Source of the DNA: Marinospirillum perlucidum
GTDB taxonomy: Bacteria > Pseudomonadota > Gammaproteobacteria > Pseudomonadales > Halomonadaceae
Length of the DNA stretch: 64,000 nucleotides
Assembly (NCBI RefSeq): GCF_003336805.1
Contig: NZ_QFWJ01000006.1
Span: forward strand, 1-64,000
Direction: 5' to 3'
Part shown: positions 18,760-30,796 of the stretch, one piece after another
How the letters are laid out: each line of letters begins with the position of its first letter
Numbering within the stretch: the first letter of the stretch is position 1
Notes under the pieces: generated by a model
What the model was told of the DNA's origin: nothing
Database searches by the model: none
The model's input: the letters and a program-made list of their open reading frames with translations, nothing else
Program-made: the position numbers and the translations under genes

Positions 18760-21009
18760 ATGGCCAACCAACTTAGGATGCAAGGTTTTGCCAATGCCCA
18801 GGATCAGGCACAACTTTTTCTAACCAGCCTCTTGGCTCTCAGTCAGCAGCCACAAACCTTCTCCAGCCTCGCTGAGGCTATCCGCCATTGGCGCAAAAAC
18901 GCCCCCAAGGTTTCCTTCGCTCACCAGCTGAGCTTTTTTAATAGCCCGGCATTTATCAAAAAACTGGCTCAGGAAAAAAAGCTCAAGCATTACCTGCAGG
19001 ATTCCATCAGCTATTTATTTGTTCGCGATCTCGATCTGGATTTAAACCAGGCCGAAGTAGCCAGCAAAATCGACACCCTGGCTGAGGACCTGGCTAAACA
19101 GCTATCCCCGTCTAACGATCCTCGGACAACAGCAGCCAACACGGACATGATGACCCAGGGCTTTCTCTGGGCCATAAAGCATCAGGCCGAAAGTGCTTTT
19201 ATTTGGCTATCCGCCAAGATCTATCGTTTAAAGCAGGAACTGCCCGAAGCCCTGGCCGAGCACCAGGGCCTGCGTAAACTACTCAAGGTCGTGGCTGGCG
19301 TGTTGATGAATTCATGGCAAAGCCAGGGCGATGCTGCCGATTTTGACCAGGCAATTCGCCTGGGTTATTACTATGGCCTGACCTACCCACTGATTGATGA
19401 TCTGCAGGACTCTCAAGTCCTGACACCGGCACAGCAGCAAAGCTTTGACCAGGCACTGGAAGCATCGATTTTAACCGGGGTCGTGCACAAGCCAACCGAA
19501 CAAACACCCTGGCTGACCTATGTTTTTGATGAATTAGCCGAAGCCTTCACCTTTATTCAGCAGCAACAGGGCGATCATTTCGAAGCCTTTCTGGATCAGG
19601 CCTATATCTTTTTAAAATCCCAGCAACAGACTTCGGGCCAGCTATGGCTCGACATGATCAACAAATCCAGCCGCTCCAGAATCCTGGCGGATGCGCTGGT
19701 TTCCAATCAGGTTCAGTTGGGCAACTATCAGTATTTCGGCCTGTTCAACCAACTGCATGATGATTTAAAGGATGTCGAGCTGGACTACCAGGAAGGCAAT
19801 ATCACCCCCTTTGTTGCCCTGATTTATCACAACCAAACCTATCAGGGCATTCATCCCTACAAGCTCTATTGGGCCCTGCTGCACCACCTCATTTATCACT
19901 GTTATCGAGAAGACCCCAAGATCAAGCAGCTGCTGATTAAACGCTGTATCAACAGTCATAAATCGCTCTTGGAACGCCTGGGTAAAGAGCCGTTTTTACA
20001 GCGCTTGCAACAACTGACCCAAGGCTGCCCCGAACTGGATGAACTTCAGCAAGCCCTGCTCACGACTCTGGAGATGCCACTGGAAATGGCCTGGCTGGAT
20101 AAATTTTTCAGCACCCAACTGCAGGAACAACTCCAGCAGGACAAGGCAGGCGAGCTGAAACAACGCATTGAAGGCATTCAAGCACAGATCAAAAACCTCC
20201 TGCCTTTGCCAGCCGACAACGAGTTGGAAGAGGCTGGCAATTATTCACTGGCCGCAGGCGGCAAATATTTTCGTGGTGTTCTATGCACCCTCTATAGCCA
20301 GGATTGCTTGAACCTGGAGTTTGCGGCCATTGCTCCGGTCATCCGTTTTATCGAATACATGCACACGGCTTCACTGATTCTGGATGACAAACCCAGCCAG
20401 GATAATTCCGATTTGCGCCGTGGACAGCCAACCCTGCATCAGCACCTGCAAAGCGAAGCCAAGGCGGAGATTGCTGCCGTCAATTTGATCTTCAAGGCAG
20501 TGGAGGTGCATGCCGGCATGGGGATTTTCAAAGCGGAAAACCTGCTTGCATCCCTGGAATACGCCAGTCAACTCAGCCAGAAAATCTGCCACGGCCAGTG
20601 GCTGGATCTGGATTCACAAGGTAAAACCCTGAGCCTTGAAGCGCTGGAAGAAATCAGCCTGAAAAAAACCGCCTATGCCATTGAAAGTGCGCTGGTATTA
20701 CCCGCCATCCTGGCAGGGCAGCCTAAACAGCAGTTGGCTCGGCTTAAGCAGTATGCCCATCACCTGGGAATCGCCTTTCAAATCAAGGATGATCTTCTGG
20801 ATGTGGAAGCGGATAACGCCACTCTGGGCAAACCCGCCCAACTGGACCAACAAAACCAAACCTCGACCTTTGTTCGCTGTCTGGGTCGTCAGGGTGCGAC
20901 CGAACAGCTCTACCGTCACTATTACCAAGCCATCGAAGCGGTTCGTGAAATCCCGAATTCACAGGCTCTGGTGCAGATTGCTTCCTGGCTGGTTGAACGG
21001 CAGAACTAG
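18760..21009 (+). CDS. two-domain class I isoprenoid synthase (cyclase-like/prenyltransferase fusion)
   Basis: 749 residues, about 2.5 times the length of an ordinary farnesyl diphosphate synthase. The C-terminal half (about 465-749) is a clear short-chain trans-polyprenyl synthase: GGKYFRG near 500, first Asp-rich motif DDKPSQDNSDLRRGQPT (542-), K-T pair near 636 and second motif FQIKDDLLDVEAD (DDLLD 677-681). The N-terminal half (1-450) also carries two Asp-rich motifs in matching order, DDLQD (213-217, after YYYGLTYPLI) and DDLKDVELDYQEGNITPF (334-), 121 residues apart. It therefore looks like a second class I isoprenoid fold, either a terpene synthase or a second prenyltransferase. No signal peptide. 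It stands alone, with a terminator after it. The exact product is unknown. Confidence 0.8.
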   Translation: MANQLRMQGFANAQDQAQLFLTSLLALSQQPQTFSSLAEAIRHWRKNAPKVSFAHQLSFFNSPAFIKKLAQEKKLKHYLQDSISYLFVRDLDLDLNQAEVASKIDTLAEDLAKQLSPSNDPRTTAANTDMMTQGFLWAIKHQAESAFIWLSAKIYRLKQELPEALAEHQGLRKLLKVVAGVLMNSWQSQGDAADFDQAIRLGYYYGLTYPLIDDLQDSQVLTPAQQQSFDQALEASILTGVVHKPTEQTPWLTYVFDELAEAFTFIQQQQGDHFEAFLDQAYIFLKSQQQTSGQLWLDMINKSSRSRILADALVSNQVQLGNYQYFGLFNQLHDDLKDVELDYQEGNITPFVALIYHNQTYQGIHPYKLYWALLHHLIYHCYREDPKIKQLLIKRCINSHKSLLERLGKEPFLQRLQQLTQGCPELDELQQALLTTLEMPLEMAWLDKFFSTQLQEQLQQDKAGELKQRIEGIQAQIKNLLPLPADNELEEAGNYSLAAGGKYFRGVLCTLYSQDCLNLEFAAIAPVIRFIEYMHTASLILDDKPSQDNSDLRRGQPTLHQHLQSEAKAEIAAVNLIFKAVEVHAGMGIFKAENLLASLEYASQLSQKICHGQWLDLDSQGKTLSLEALEEISLKKTAYAIESALVLPAILAGQPKQQLARLKQYAHHLGIAFQIKDDLLDVEADNATLGKPAQLDQQNQTSTFVRCLGRQGATEQLYRHYYQAIEAVREIPNSQALVQIASWLVERQN

Positions 21010-21052
21010 TCTTCTTCAACCGATTCAAATCCCGAAAATCCAGCGATTCAGC

Positions 21053-21079
21053 AAAAGGGCCCGTGTTAAGGGCCCTTTT
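21053..21079. terminator. bidirectional terminator between the isoprenoid synthase and thiC
   Basis: AAAAGGGCCC (21053-21062), a 7-base loop and GGGCCCTTTT (21070-21079) form a perfect 10-bp stem with A and T runs, so it can serve both convergent genes. Confidence 0.9.
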
Positions 21080-21090
21080 CACTGGTTGGA

Positions 21091-23163
<2,073 letters not shown>

Positions 23164-23307
23164 ATGTCACGGGGAGTTTAGCAACAGCCCCCGGTAAGCG
23201 AAAGCAAACTTTTTTTGTTTTCTATCTAAAGTTTCCCGCCAGGCCGCCGAAATAGGGTTCAGAAGCCTTCATTAACTTCTGTTTTTTGATCAGGAACGAC
23301 AGCCGCC

Positions 23308-23835
23308 ATGCGTATTGAAAACGCTTTTAATCACTCTCTAGAAGCTCAGGAAAGCCTGAACAACTCGCTGAATTCAGCGCAGGGTGCTCAGTTTTCACTG
23401 ATGTTGAGTTTGATGATGGCACCTGTCTATTCCCCGGATCTGCCAGGGATTTACAACACCCTGCCCACCTATGCGCCCCAACCGATCCATCCGTCGCATA
23501 TACCGACCAAATATGATCCTCCGGGCCTGACCAACTACACCAACCGCCCCCCCAACCACCATGACATCGTTCTGGTGGAAGACACCTACAGCCGCCGTCT
23601 GGCTCGCCAGATCCAAGGCAGCATGGGTCATGCCCTAACCTACGGCAACCCCGGCCATTTCAGCTGGCTGAGAGCCCTGACTGAGGAGTACCCCAAACTC
23701 CAGTATGTCACCACCATGAAGCCGGCCCAGGCTCCTGATCCCCGTCAGGTCGCCGCTGCCTATGCAGCCCAGGCCAAACCGGATACAGAAACCCTGGTCA
23801 AGGAAATCAGCAATAACCTGCAAACCGCTGCCTGA
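23308..23835 (+). CDS. hypothetical protein
   Basis: I do not recognise this 175-residue protein. It has no signal peptide or clear membrane helix apart from a Met-rich hydrophobic patch (SLMLSLMMAP near residue 33). A Pro/Tyr/His-rich central part (about 38-85) is followed by VEDTYSRRLARQIQGSMG and an Ala-rich amphipathic C-terminus. Start ATG 23308; AGGA lies about 12 bases upstream. Codon use resembles that of its neighbours. It is likely expressed on its own: thiC diverges upstream and the next gene starts 123 bases later. Confidence 0.6.
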   Translation: MRIENAFNHSLEAQESLNNSLNSAQGAQFSLMLSLMMAPVYSPDLPGIYNTLPTYAPQPIHPSHIPTKYDPPGLTNYTNRPPNHHDIVLVEDTYSRRLARQIQGSMGHALTYGNPGHFSWLRALTEEYPKLQYVTTMKPAQAPDPRQVAAAYAAQAKPDTETLVKEISNNLQTAA

Positions 23836-23958
23836 TATCCAACCGTTTGCTGTTGATCGATAACTCCCTCTTGCTTAATCAAAGCTGCTAACATCAGTTC
23901 TATCCTCTTGCCCGCTGCCAACTTCTAGGCTCGGGTTAAAGTTAGCTAGGGAGATATT

Positions 23959-25005
23959 TTGGAGACCTCTCAGGAACTTAAACGCCCCTTTTGGCTACTC
24001 TGGGTAGCAGCTATAGCTGGCCTGATTTTGGGTTCGGCTGCCCTGGCTTATACCTCGGAAGGACGCATTAACCTCCTGGGCATCTGGTGGCTCTGGGCGG
24101 GCTTGCCTTTACTGGGCAGTCTTCTGGCACTGGTGTTGATGCTTTTGCCCCGCTCGCCTCTTTGGCTTAAACCCCTGCTCAAGCGCTCCAGCTACTGGCA
24201 ACCCCAGACTCATCAACGCTGGTGGTTGCTGCAGCAAATGCATTTGCTCTGGGTGGTCTTTGCCCTGGGCATTTTGCTGGTTTTTCTCCTGCTGCTGCTG
24301 TTTACCGATCTGGCTTTTGGCTGGAGTTCCACCCTGATTACGGATGCCGATCAACTGTTGCCTCTCTTCCGGTGGATCAGCCTACCCTGGCAGGCCTTCT
24401 GGCCTCAGGCGGTTCCTGATCTGTCACTGGTTGAAGCCACTCGTTTTGCGCGCATCGAAAACACCCAGGGCAACTTTGCACTGGCCAGCCGCTGGTGGCC
24501 TTTTCTGCTGGCCAGTCTGCTCACCTACAACCTGCTACCCCGGCTCTTGTTAATGCTTTTCTGTCGCTGGCGTTATCGGCAGTTACTGGCCCAGCGTCTG
24601 GAAATTCGCGGCCAGGAAGAACCCGAAAACCCTGACCCGACAGCAACCAACCTGAAGGAGGAGTCTCCCGCTGCCTGGCAGACTGCTCCCCACCTGGGCT
24701 GGCAACTGGCAACGGCGGCCGCCAGCCAACCGCTGGCCCTGAATCTGGGGCAAGGACGCTGGCAGGAAGAAGAAGCCCTCTGGCAAAGCTGGCTAAAACA
24801 AGCACCCCAACAACTGGTTTGGGAAGTATCCGGCCAGCAAACACCTCTGGCAGAACTGGCCGACAAAATCAACGAAGCTCGCCAGGCGGGTTGTCAGCAA
24901 GCTATTCAAGTCGTTGCAGAGCCATCACCCAGTAAGCGCCACCTGGCCAGTTGGCAGAGTTTTGCCCACAAGCATCAACTCACCTGGCTGGAGGCTCATT
25001 CATGA
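23959..25005 (+). CDS. DUF2868 family membrane protein
   Basis: The 348-residue protein starts at TTG 23959 behind GGGAG five bases away. Transmembrane helices lie around residues 12-30, 40-62, 95-118 and 175-195, followed by a cytoplasmic Trp/Gln-rich region. The pattern and the following GTPase match the DUF2868-DUF3482 gene pair conserved in Pseudomonas and relatives. The role is unknown; a membrane partner of the GTPase is a fair inference because the stop overlaps the GTPase start. Confidence 0.75.
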   Translation: METSQELKRPFWLLWVAAIAGLILGSAALAYTSEGRINLLGIWWLWAGLPLLGSLLALVLMLLPRSPLWLKPLLKRSSYWQPQTHQRWWLLQQMHLLWVVFALGILLVFLLLLLFTDLAFGWSSTLITDADQLLPLFRWISLPWQAFWPQAVPDLSLVEATRFARIENTQGNFALASRWWPFLLASLLTYNLLPRLLLMLFCRWRYRQLLAQRLEIRGQEEPENPDPTATNLKEESPAAWQTAPHLGWQLATAAASQPLALNLGQGRWQEEEALWQSWLKQAPQQLVWEVSGQQTPLAELADKINEARQAGCQQAIQVVAEPSPSKRHLASWQSFAHKHQLTWLEAHS

Positions 25006-26402
25006 CACCGCCTCATTTTTGTGTCGTTGGTCACCCCAACCAGGGCAAGTCCTCGCTGGTTTCCACGCTGGTGGAAAACGACAGTGTCAAAATTGGTACG
25101 GAATCCGGCACGACGCAAAGCAGCCAGGATTATGAATTCCACCTGGGCAACCAATGCCTCTTGACCCTGACGGACACCCCCGGCTTTCAGCGCCCTCGCC
25201 AACTGCTGGCCTGGTTGGAAGCCGAGTCAGTCAGTCCGGCAGAACGACCGCAAAGAGTCAGGGATTTTCTCAAGAAGGAAGAACACTGGCAGTCTTTCCC
25301 TGATGAATGCCAGCTTTTACGCCCGATCATGCAGGGAGCCGGTATTCTCTATGTCACCGATGCGGCCAGCGAGCCAACAGCGGCCGATGAAGCAGAAATG
25401 GAAATACTGCGCTGGACTGGCCAACCCCGCATGGCCGTGATTAACCCGATCACTCAGGAAGGGCCTCACCAACAATGGCAGGCAACCCTCAACCAGTTTT
25501 TCCAGTGGGTACGAATATTTAATCCTCTCACAGCCAGCCTGCCTGCCCGCCAGGCGCTACTGCGTGCGCTGGCCGAACTCACCAGTGAATGGACACCCGC
25601 CCTGCACCGCTTGAGCCAACTTTTGGCCAGCCGGGACCAGCAACGACTGGAAGAAGTCAGCCTGGAACTGGCTGAATACTGGTGCGAGCAGATCAGTCGC
25701 CGCGAAGCCCTCGGTGGTCTGCCACCTTTACTGGCAGGCAGCCCCGAAGAGTTTTTACAGGAAAAACTGGATGCCGCCGAAAACCAGCTGTTTGAACACC
25801 TGAGTCAAAAATGGGGGCATGCTTCCACCCGGCTGGAAACGACCCGTGAATGGGAGCTGGGCCAGGAAAACCTGATGAATACTGAAAACTGGTATCTCTG
25901 GGGTCTCAAGCAAAGAGATCTGCTGATCACTGCTGGAGCGGCCGGCATGGCAGCCGGCTCGCTAATCGACCTGGGCGTGGGTGGCAGTTCTTTTATGCTG
26001 GGCGCCCTATCTGGTGGACTCTTGGGATCAACCAGCGGCTGGTGGGCCAGTAAGCAGCTGCCTGGCAAACGTCTGGGTTGGCTGCCTTTGGCTGGTAAGA
26101 AGGATTATGTCGGGCCGGTACGCCATCCCAATTTCCCGCTAGTGGTCATGGCCCGCGCCCTGACCTTTACGCGTTTGCTTTGGTTGCGTCCTCATGCCCA
26201 GCGCACCCGCCTGACGCTCCAGGCACAGGCCAGTGACTGGCCGCGTAGCCAGCAGGTTCAGCTTTTGCAGTGGGCCAAGCTACTACAGGACAACAAGTGG
26301 AAAAGTCGTCACCAGGAAGCGCTGACCACCTGGATCAGCCAACATCTGAGGGAAAAATTAAAAGCGGCCATGCAAGAGGAAGTCGAAACCAGCTGGCGTT
26401 GA
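25002..26402 (+). CDS. GTPase with DUF3482 domain
   Basis: The 466-residue protein starts at ATG 25002, overlapping the upstream stop by four bases (ATGA). N-terminal Ras-like GTPase domain: G1 GHPNQGKSS (10-18), a switch-I Thr region (GTESGTTQS), G3 DTPGF. The central DUF3482 part has a glycine-rich hydrophobic hairpin (ITAGAAGMAAGSLIDLGVGGSSFMLGAL split over about 325-355), like a membrane-inserting segment. The G4 motif is not clearly NKxD, although MAVINPI lies in that position. Function unknown. Confidence 0.82.
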   Translation: MTPPHFCVVGHPNQGKSSLVSTLVENDSVKIGTESGTTQSSQDYEFHLGNQCLLTLTDTPGFQRPRQLLAWLEAESVSPAERPQRVRDFLKKEEHWQSFPDECQLLRPIMQGAGILYVTDAASEPTAADEAEMEILRWTGQPRMAVINPITQEGPHQQWQATLNQFFQWVRIFNPLTASLPARQALLRALAELTSEWTPALHRLSQLLASRDQQRLEEVSLELAEYWCEQISRREALGGLPPLLAGSPEEFLQEKLDAAENQLFEHLSQKWGHASTRLETTREWELGQENLMNTENWYLWGLKQRDLLITAGAAGMAAGSLIDLGVGGSSFMLGALSGGLLGSTSGWWASKQLPGKRLGWLPLAGKKDYVGPVRHPNFPLVVMARALTFTRLLWLRPHAQRTRLTLQAQASDWPRSQQVQLLQWAKLLQDNKWKSRHQEALTTWISQHLREKLKAAMQEEVETSWR

Positions 26403-26461
26403 AGCCCCCAAAGGACTTCAACGCTGTGCAGAAAACCGCTCAAGAAAAATAAACCGGGATA

Positions 26462-26660
26462 CTTAGGGAGCCTCTGATTAACGTTATGAGCGTAGATTAG
26501 GGCTGAATTCATTCCTGATAAATTCCAGCACTTCCTACTTCCGTGTAGGTCGCCAGCGAAAATGAACGAAAAAGCAGAGTTTACAGCGAGTAAATGAGCA
26601 TTTTGAGATCAATTTCAACGCAGTATAATCAAGCGCAATAGTTAATCAGAGGTTTCTTAG
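26462..26660. repeat. MITE-like dispersed repeat, copy 3 (longest)
   Basis: About 199 bases. Left end CTTAGGGAGCCTCTGATTAAC and right end, read on the other strand, CTAAGAAACCTCTGATTAAC, giving terminal inverted repeats of about 20 bp with a few mismatches. The interior from GAACGAAAAAGCAGAG to CAATAG matches copy 1, but this copy has about 50 additional bases near 26500-26555. It bridges two convergent genes, ending 3 bases before the wrbA stop. No coding capacity. Confidence 0.87.
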
Positions 26661-26662
26661 AA

Positions 26663-27262
26663 TTAACCCTGGAATTTAGCCGCTAGACCGGCAACATACT
26701 CCCCTTGATGGCGAGCAATGCCCAGCTCTCTTTCATCCGGTTGCCGGGAACCATCACCACCAGCAAGCGTGGAAGCCCCATAGGGCGTACCGCCACCAAC
26801 CTGCGAAATATCAAACAGATCCGGGTTGGTATAACCAATTGGCACCAGCAGCATGCCGTGGTGAGCCAGGGTCGTCCAGGTGGAAGTAATCGTCATCTCC
26901 TGGCCACCACCAGTACCGGTAGATGTGAACACACTGGCCAGCTTGCCAGCCAGGGCCCCCTTGGCCCAGAGGCCACCCGTCTGATCCAGAAAATTACGCA
27001 TCTGGCCGGACATATTACCAAAGCGGGTAGGTGTCCCCAGCAAGAGGGCATCATAGTCTGCCAGCTCTTCAGGACGGGCGACCTCAGCAGCTTGGTCGGT
27101 TTTACCGCCAGCTTTTTCGAAAGCCTCGGCATCCATGGTTTCGGGAACCCGCTTGATGGTCACCTCAACGCCGGAAACTTTTTTGGCCCCCTCAGCAACC
27201 GCCTGAGCCAGGGTTTCGATATGGCCATACATGGAATGATAGAGAACCAAAACGCGTGTCAT
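26663..27262 (-). CDS. wrbA: NAD(P)H:quinone oxidoreductase WrbA
   Basis: Flavodoxin-like FMN enzyme that reduces quinones by two electrons, limiting redox cycling. The 199 residues show the FMN phosphate loop [14 protein letters not shown] near the start, the middle segment [27 protein letters not shown], and [12 protein letters not shown], all characteristic of WrbA type IV. ATG 27262 has AGGAG upstream. The stop is three bases from the repeat. Confidence 0.95.
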   Translation of the reverse strand: MTRVLVLYHSMYGHIETLAQAVAEGAKKVSGVEVTIKRVPETMDAEAFEKAGGKTDQAAEVARPEELADYDALLLGTPTRFGNMSGQMRNFLDQTGGLWAKGALAGKLASVFTSTGTGGGQEMTITSTWTTLAHHGMLLVPIGYTNPDLFDISQVGGGTPYGASTLAGGDGSRQPDERELGIARHQGEYVAGLAAKFQG

Positions 27263-27493
27263 TGGCTGCTCCTTTTCTTTGGATTAGGAAATGTTCCTTT
27301 TCAATCTAGTCAAGCAGCAGGCAAATCAGCAAACCCTGACCGATTTCATCTTTTTATGACCCGGATAAACACTGACTAAGACCTTTTTCCCAAACCTGCG
27401 TCTTTACCACTTGGATTGGCAAGGAACTTGAAACCTGAACAGGAGTCCCAATAACTGATGTTAGGCACTGATTTTCCGAGTAAAAGGAGGCCC

Positions 27494-27850
27494 ATGCCCC
27501 TTACAAGGCCAACAGGTTTGCTCTGCTTGGTTCTGCTCCTTCTTCTAGCGAGCAGCTCCTTGACTGCGGCCTCCACACCTCACCCAGCCAGTTTTCCTCC
27601 TGGCCTCAATGCCTTGGGGTCTTCTGGCGCTGTTATTGCCGACTCAACGCCCGCCCCCTGTCATCCTGCTACCTCCGTTTGTCTAGCCAGCAACCATTTG
27701 AGTAGCTGTAATCTGGGGCTGGTTCTCTTGCCCACTCTACCAACACCTGTTTCTGTGCCTATCACCACAGCACCGAGCCTTGCCGGAACTCCCGGCTACA
27801 TCAACCCCTTTATTCCGGCACTGACACCGCCTCCTCAAACCCTTTCCTGA
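27494..27850 (+). CDS. small secreted Cys-containing protein, unknown
   Basis: A 118-residue candidate from ATG 27494 with GGAGG only three bases upstream, closer than usual. The first 27 residues are a convincing signal peptide (RPTGLLCLVLLLLLASSSLTAAS). The mature part is rich in Pro, Ser and Thr and has three Cys and a His in PCHPATSVC and SSCNL. No family recognised. Its place just before metal-transport genes suggests a periplasmic metal-related role, but that is inference. A non-coding interpretation remains possible. Confidence 0.45.
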   Translation: MPLTRPTGLLCLVLLLLLASSSLTAASTPHPASFPPGLNALGSSGAVIADSTPAPCHPATSVCLASNHLSSCNLGLVLLPTLPTPVSVPITTAPSLAGTPGYINPFIPALTPPPQTLS

Positions 27851-27947
27851 CGTTGATCAACCTGCCTGGCTGCCCCTCAGTCAGAAGAAAAACCGTTAAC
27901 GCCAGTTGCCCTGACTAGAACAGGGTCATGAATTGAGGAGAAACAAG

Positions 27948-28298
27948 ATGTCCACTTCAATCCCCAAAAGCCCGGATCGGGCCTACCTGATGCGCCGTAA
28001 GCTCCCTCTCGAAGGGCTGGAAGAAAGCCAGTGGCAACAGCTGCTTGAAGGGCTCAATCGCTTGGAAGCCGTTGACCAGGCCAGTCGATCCGATAAAAAC
28101 CTGCTACACCTGACTTATGATGCCCGCTATTGGTCAACCCAACAGACGCTGGAGCTGATCAAAAGCTATCGCGGTTACCTTAAAAACAGCTGGTGGACGC
28201 GGCGAAAAATCTCCTGGTATCGATTTACCGATGAAAATGCCAGGGCCAATGCCAAGCACCAGCCACATTGCTGCTCCAAACCGCCCACGCCGCGTTAA
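27948..28298 (+). CDS. small HMA-like-fold protein with a C-terminal HCC motif
   Basis: A 116-residue protein from ATG 27948 with GAGGAG 7 bases upstream. The first 70 residues alternate as beta-alpha-beta with ARYWSTQQTLELIKSY, as in heavy-metal-associated domains, but lack the C-x2-C metal loop. The C-terminus has a conserved-looking Trp/Arg segment (WWTRRKISWYRF), then ENARANAKHQPHCCSKPP, with a His-Cys-Cys cluster that could bind copper. The copA gene follows 99 bases later on the same strand. Probably an accessory copper protein; I infer this from context. Confidence 0.6.
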   Translation: MSTSIPKSPDRAYLMRRKLPLEGLEESQWQQLLEGLNRLEAVDQASRSDKNLLHLTYDARYWSTQQTLELIKSYRGYLKNSWWTRRKISWYRFTDENARANAKHQPHCCSKPPTPR

Positions 28299-28340
28299 AA
28301 GCAAAGTAGCTATCAAGGCTGCATCAGCAGTTCAATTCAG

Positions 28341-28364
28341 CCACCCCTGAAGCCTTGGGGGTGG
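28341..28364 (+). promoter_or_regulatory. GC-rich hairpin upstream of copA
   Basis: CCACCCC (28341-28347) and GGGGTGG (28358-28364) form a 7-bp stem, 33 bases before the copA start and 43 after the preceding stop. There is no T-run after it, so it may adjust copA expression within the transcript. No CueR-type promoter was seen here. Confidence 0.35.
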
Positions 28365-28396
28365 TCAAAGAACAAGCACCTGACTGGGAGGATTTT

Positions 28397-30763
28397 ATGT
28401 CCGAACAGACGCATGCCCATCATCACCACCATTCGTCTTCCGAGGAAGCCTCTGAAGCTTCTACCGCCAAAGACCCTGTCTGCGGCATGGAGGTTGATCC
28501 ACAAAAAACGGAGCACCGCAGCCAACACCAGGGAAAAACCTGGTATTTCTGCTCGTCTTCTTGCCAACACCGCTTTGAAAAGGACCCGGATAGCTTTCTG
28601 GATTCCAGCAAACAAGAGGAGAAACCAGCCCCGCCGGGGAGTGTCTACACCTGCCCCATGCACCCGGAAATACGCCAAAACGAGCCGGGTGACTGCCCCA
28701 AGTGTGGCATGGCGCTGGAACCCGAGCAGGTCACTCCGGATACAGGCCCTTCATCCGAACTTAAAGACATGACCCGGCGTTTTTGGATTGGCCTGGTTCT
28801 GGCCTTGCCTGTTTTTCTGCTGGAAATGGGTGGCCACCTGTTTGCTATTCATCAGTATATCGCTCCCCAGACTTCCAACTGGGTGCAACTGCTGCTGGCG
28901 ACCCCCGTGGTGGCCTGGTGCGGCTGGCCTTTTTTTGTTCGCGGCTGGAAATCCGTCATCAGCCGCAACCTCAACATGTTCACCCTGATCGCTCTGGGTA
29001 CCGGGGTTGCCTTGATCTACAGTCTGGTTGCCACCCTGGCTCCAGGCGTTTTTCCCGAAGCCTTTCGCCAGGAAGATGGTTCCGTGGCGGTCTATTTTGA
29101 AGCAGCCGCAGTCATAGTTGTTCTGGTGCTTTTGGGGCAGGTTCTGGAATTAAGAGCCCGGGAAAAAACCTCTGGCGCCATCAAGGCCCTGCTGGATCTG
29201 GCCCCGGCCACTGCACGCAGACTCAATGATCAGGGCGAGGAAGAGGAAGTCACCCTGGATCAGGTCCAGGTTGGCGATCGCCTGCGTGTTCGCCCGGGCG
29301 ACAAGGTTCCCCTGGATGGAGAGGTACTGGAAGGCAGTTCCAATATTGATGAATCCATGGTGACCGGCGAACCCCTGGCAGTTAAGCGCCAAGCCGGTGA
29401 TGCCGTGATCGGCGGTAGTATCAACCAACAGGGCAGCTTTATCCTGCGTGCCGACAAGGTGGGTCAGGATACCCTGCTGTCCCAGATCGTGCAGCTGGTA
29501 GCCAGTGCCCAGCGTAGTCGAGCCCCCATCCAGGGCTTGGCTGACAAGGTGGCCAGCTGGTTTGTCCCTGCAGTGATTCTGGTGTCGATTATCACCTTTA
29601 TTGCCTGGTCCTTCCTGGGGCCCCAGCCACCCATGACCTATGCCCTGATTGCTGCCGTCAGCGTGCTCATCATTGCCTGTCCCTGCGCCCTGGGTCTGGC
29701 GACACCCATGTCGATTATGGTCGGGGTCGGACGCGGTGCCCAAAGCGGGGTTCTGATTCGTGATGCTGAAGCCCTGGAACTCATGGAAAAAGCCGATACA
29801 GTGGTTGTGGATAAAACAGGCACCCTGACTGAAGGCCAGCCCCGCTTGACCCAGTCGGTCACAGCCGAAGGCTTCAGTGAGGAGGATTTACTCTACTTTG
29901 CAGCCGGTCTGGAAAAAGGCAGTGAGCATCCGCTGGCTCGAGCTCTTGTGGATCATGCCCAGGAAATGCAGCTGCAACTACCCGAAACCAAGGATTTTGA
30001 TTCTCCCAACGGCAAGGGGGTAACCGGTTACATCCATGACAAGCGCATTCTCTTGGGCAACCGCCTGTTGATGGAGGATGAAGGCGTCAACGTGGCTGAC
30101 TATGAAGAAAAAGCCGAACAGCTACGCAATGAAGGGGCAACGGTTATTTTTGCCGCAGTCGACGGCCAGCCCGCCGGTCTTCTGGCGATTGCCGATCCCA
30201 TCAAGGAAACCTCAGAAGCTGCGATTGCCGCTCTGCAGAAAGAAGGCATTCGAGTGGTGATGCTGACCGGTGACAACCCCACCTCCGCAAAAGCTGTGGC
30301 CAAGCAACTGAACATTGATGAAGTGGAAGCCGAGGTCCTGCCGGAAGACAAAAGCAGGGTCATTCAACGCTTGAAAGATGAAGGTCGAGTGGTGGTCATG
30401 GCTGGTGATGGCGTTAATGATGCGCCTGCCCTGGCAACCGCCGATGTGGGGATAGCCATGGGCAGCGGTACGGATGTTGCCATTGAAAGTGCAGGCATTA
30501 CTCTGCTGCGCGGTGATCTGCAAGGGATCGTCACGGCCCGGCGCTTGTCTCAGGCCACCCTGCGCAATATCCGCCAGAACCTCTTCTTTGCCTTTGTTTA
30601 CAACTCCGCCGGGGTGCCCATAGCAGCCGGGATTCTCTATCCCTTTGCCGGTATTCTGCTATCCCCCATCTTTGCAGCAGCTGCCATGTCGCTATCTTCC
30701 GTCAGTGTCATCGCCAATGCGCTGCGGCTGCGTTTCATCCCCTTGGGGCAGAAACAAGAGTGA
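28397..30763 (+). CDS. copA: copper-exporting P1B-type ATPase with YHS and heavy-metal-binding domains
   Basis: The 788-residue inner-membrane pump starts at ATG 28397 (GGGAGG upstream). Order: His-rich start (five His at 8-12); YHS domain (about 25-68, DPVCGMEV...YFCSSSC); a small heavy-metal-binding domain (about 83-108, with C-P-M-H-P and C-P-K-C-G-M); eight transmembrane helices; transport motif ACPCALG near 425 in helix 6; phosphorylation site DKTGTLT near 471; nucleotide and hinge motifs HPLA and [10 protein letters not shown]. There is no classic HMA CxxC domain. CPC points to Cu+ or Ag+, although subfamilies with YHS domains may differ. An out-of-frame start upstream is ignored. Confidence 0.92.
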   Translation: MSEQTHAHHHHHSSSEEASEASTAKDPVCGMEVDPQKTEHRSQHQGKTWYFCSSSCQHRFEKDPDSFLDSSKQEEKPAPPGSVYTCPMHPEIRQNEPGDCPKCGMALEPEQVTPDTGPSSELKDMTRRFWIGLVLALPVFLLEMGGHLFAIHQYIAPQTSNWVQLLLATPVVAWCGWPFFVRGWKSVISRNLNMFTLIALGTGVALIYSLVATLAPGVFPEAFRQEDGSVAVYFEAAAVIVVLVLLGQVLELRAREKTSGAIKALLDLAPATARRLNDQGEEEEVTLDQVQVGDRLRVRPGDKVPLDGEVLEGSSNIDESMVTGEPLAVKRQAGDAVIGGSINQQGSFILRADKVGQDTLLSQIVQLVASAQRSRAPIQGLADKVASWFVPAVILVSIITFIAWSFLGPQPPMTYALIAAVSVLIIACPCALGLATPMSIMVGVGRGAQSGVLIRDAEALELMEKADTVVVDKTGTLTEGQPRLTQSVTAEGFSEEDLLYFAAGLEKGSEHPLARALVDHAQEMQLQLPETKDFDSPNGKGVTGYIHDKRILLGNRLLMEDEGVNVADYEEKAEQLRNEGATVIFAAVDGQPAGLLAIADPIKETSEAAIAALQKEGIRVVMLTGDNPTSAKAVAKQLNIDEVEAEVLPEDKSRVIQRLKDEGRVVVMAGDGVNDAPALATADVGIAMGSGTDVAIESAGITLLRGDLQGIVTARRLSQATLRNIRQNLFFAFVYNSAGVPIAAGILYPFAGILLSPIFAAAAMSLSSVSVIANALRLRFIPLGQKQE

Positions 30764-30796
30764 GCATTTTTTTGGAAACAGTAAAAGGAGAGCTTT

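Noticed and set aside
18489-18776. A 95-codon open frame before the isoprenoid synthase
   Set aside because: It overlaps the next start, has no ribosome site and is not like a protein; the region is better read as promoter/leader.
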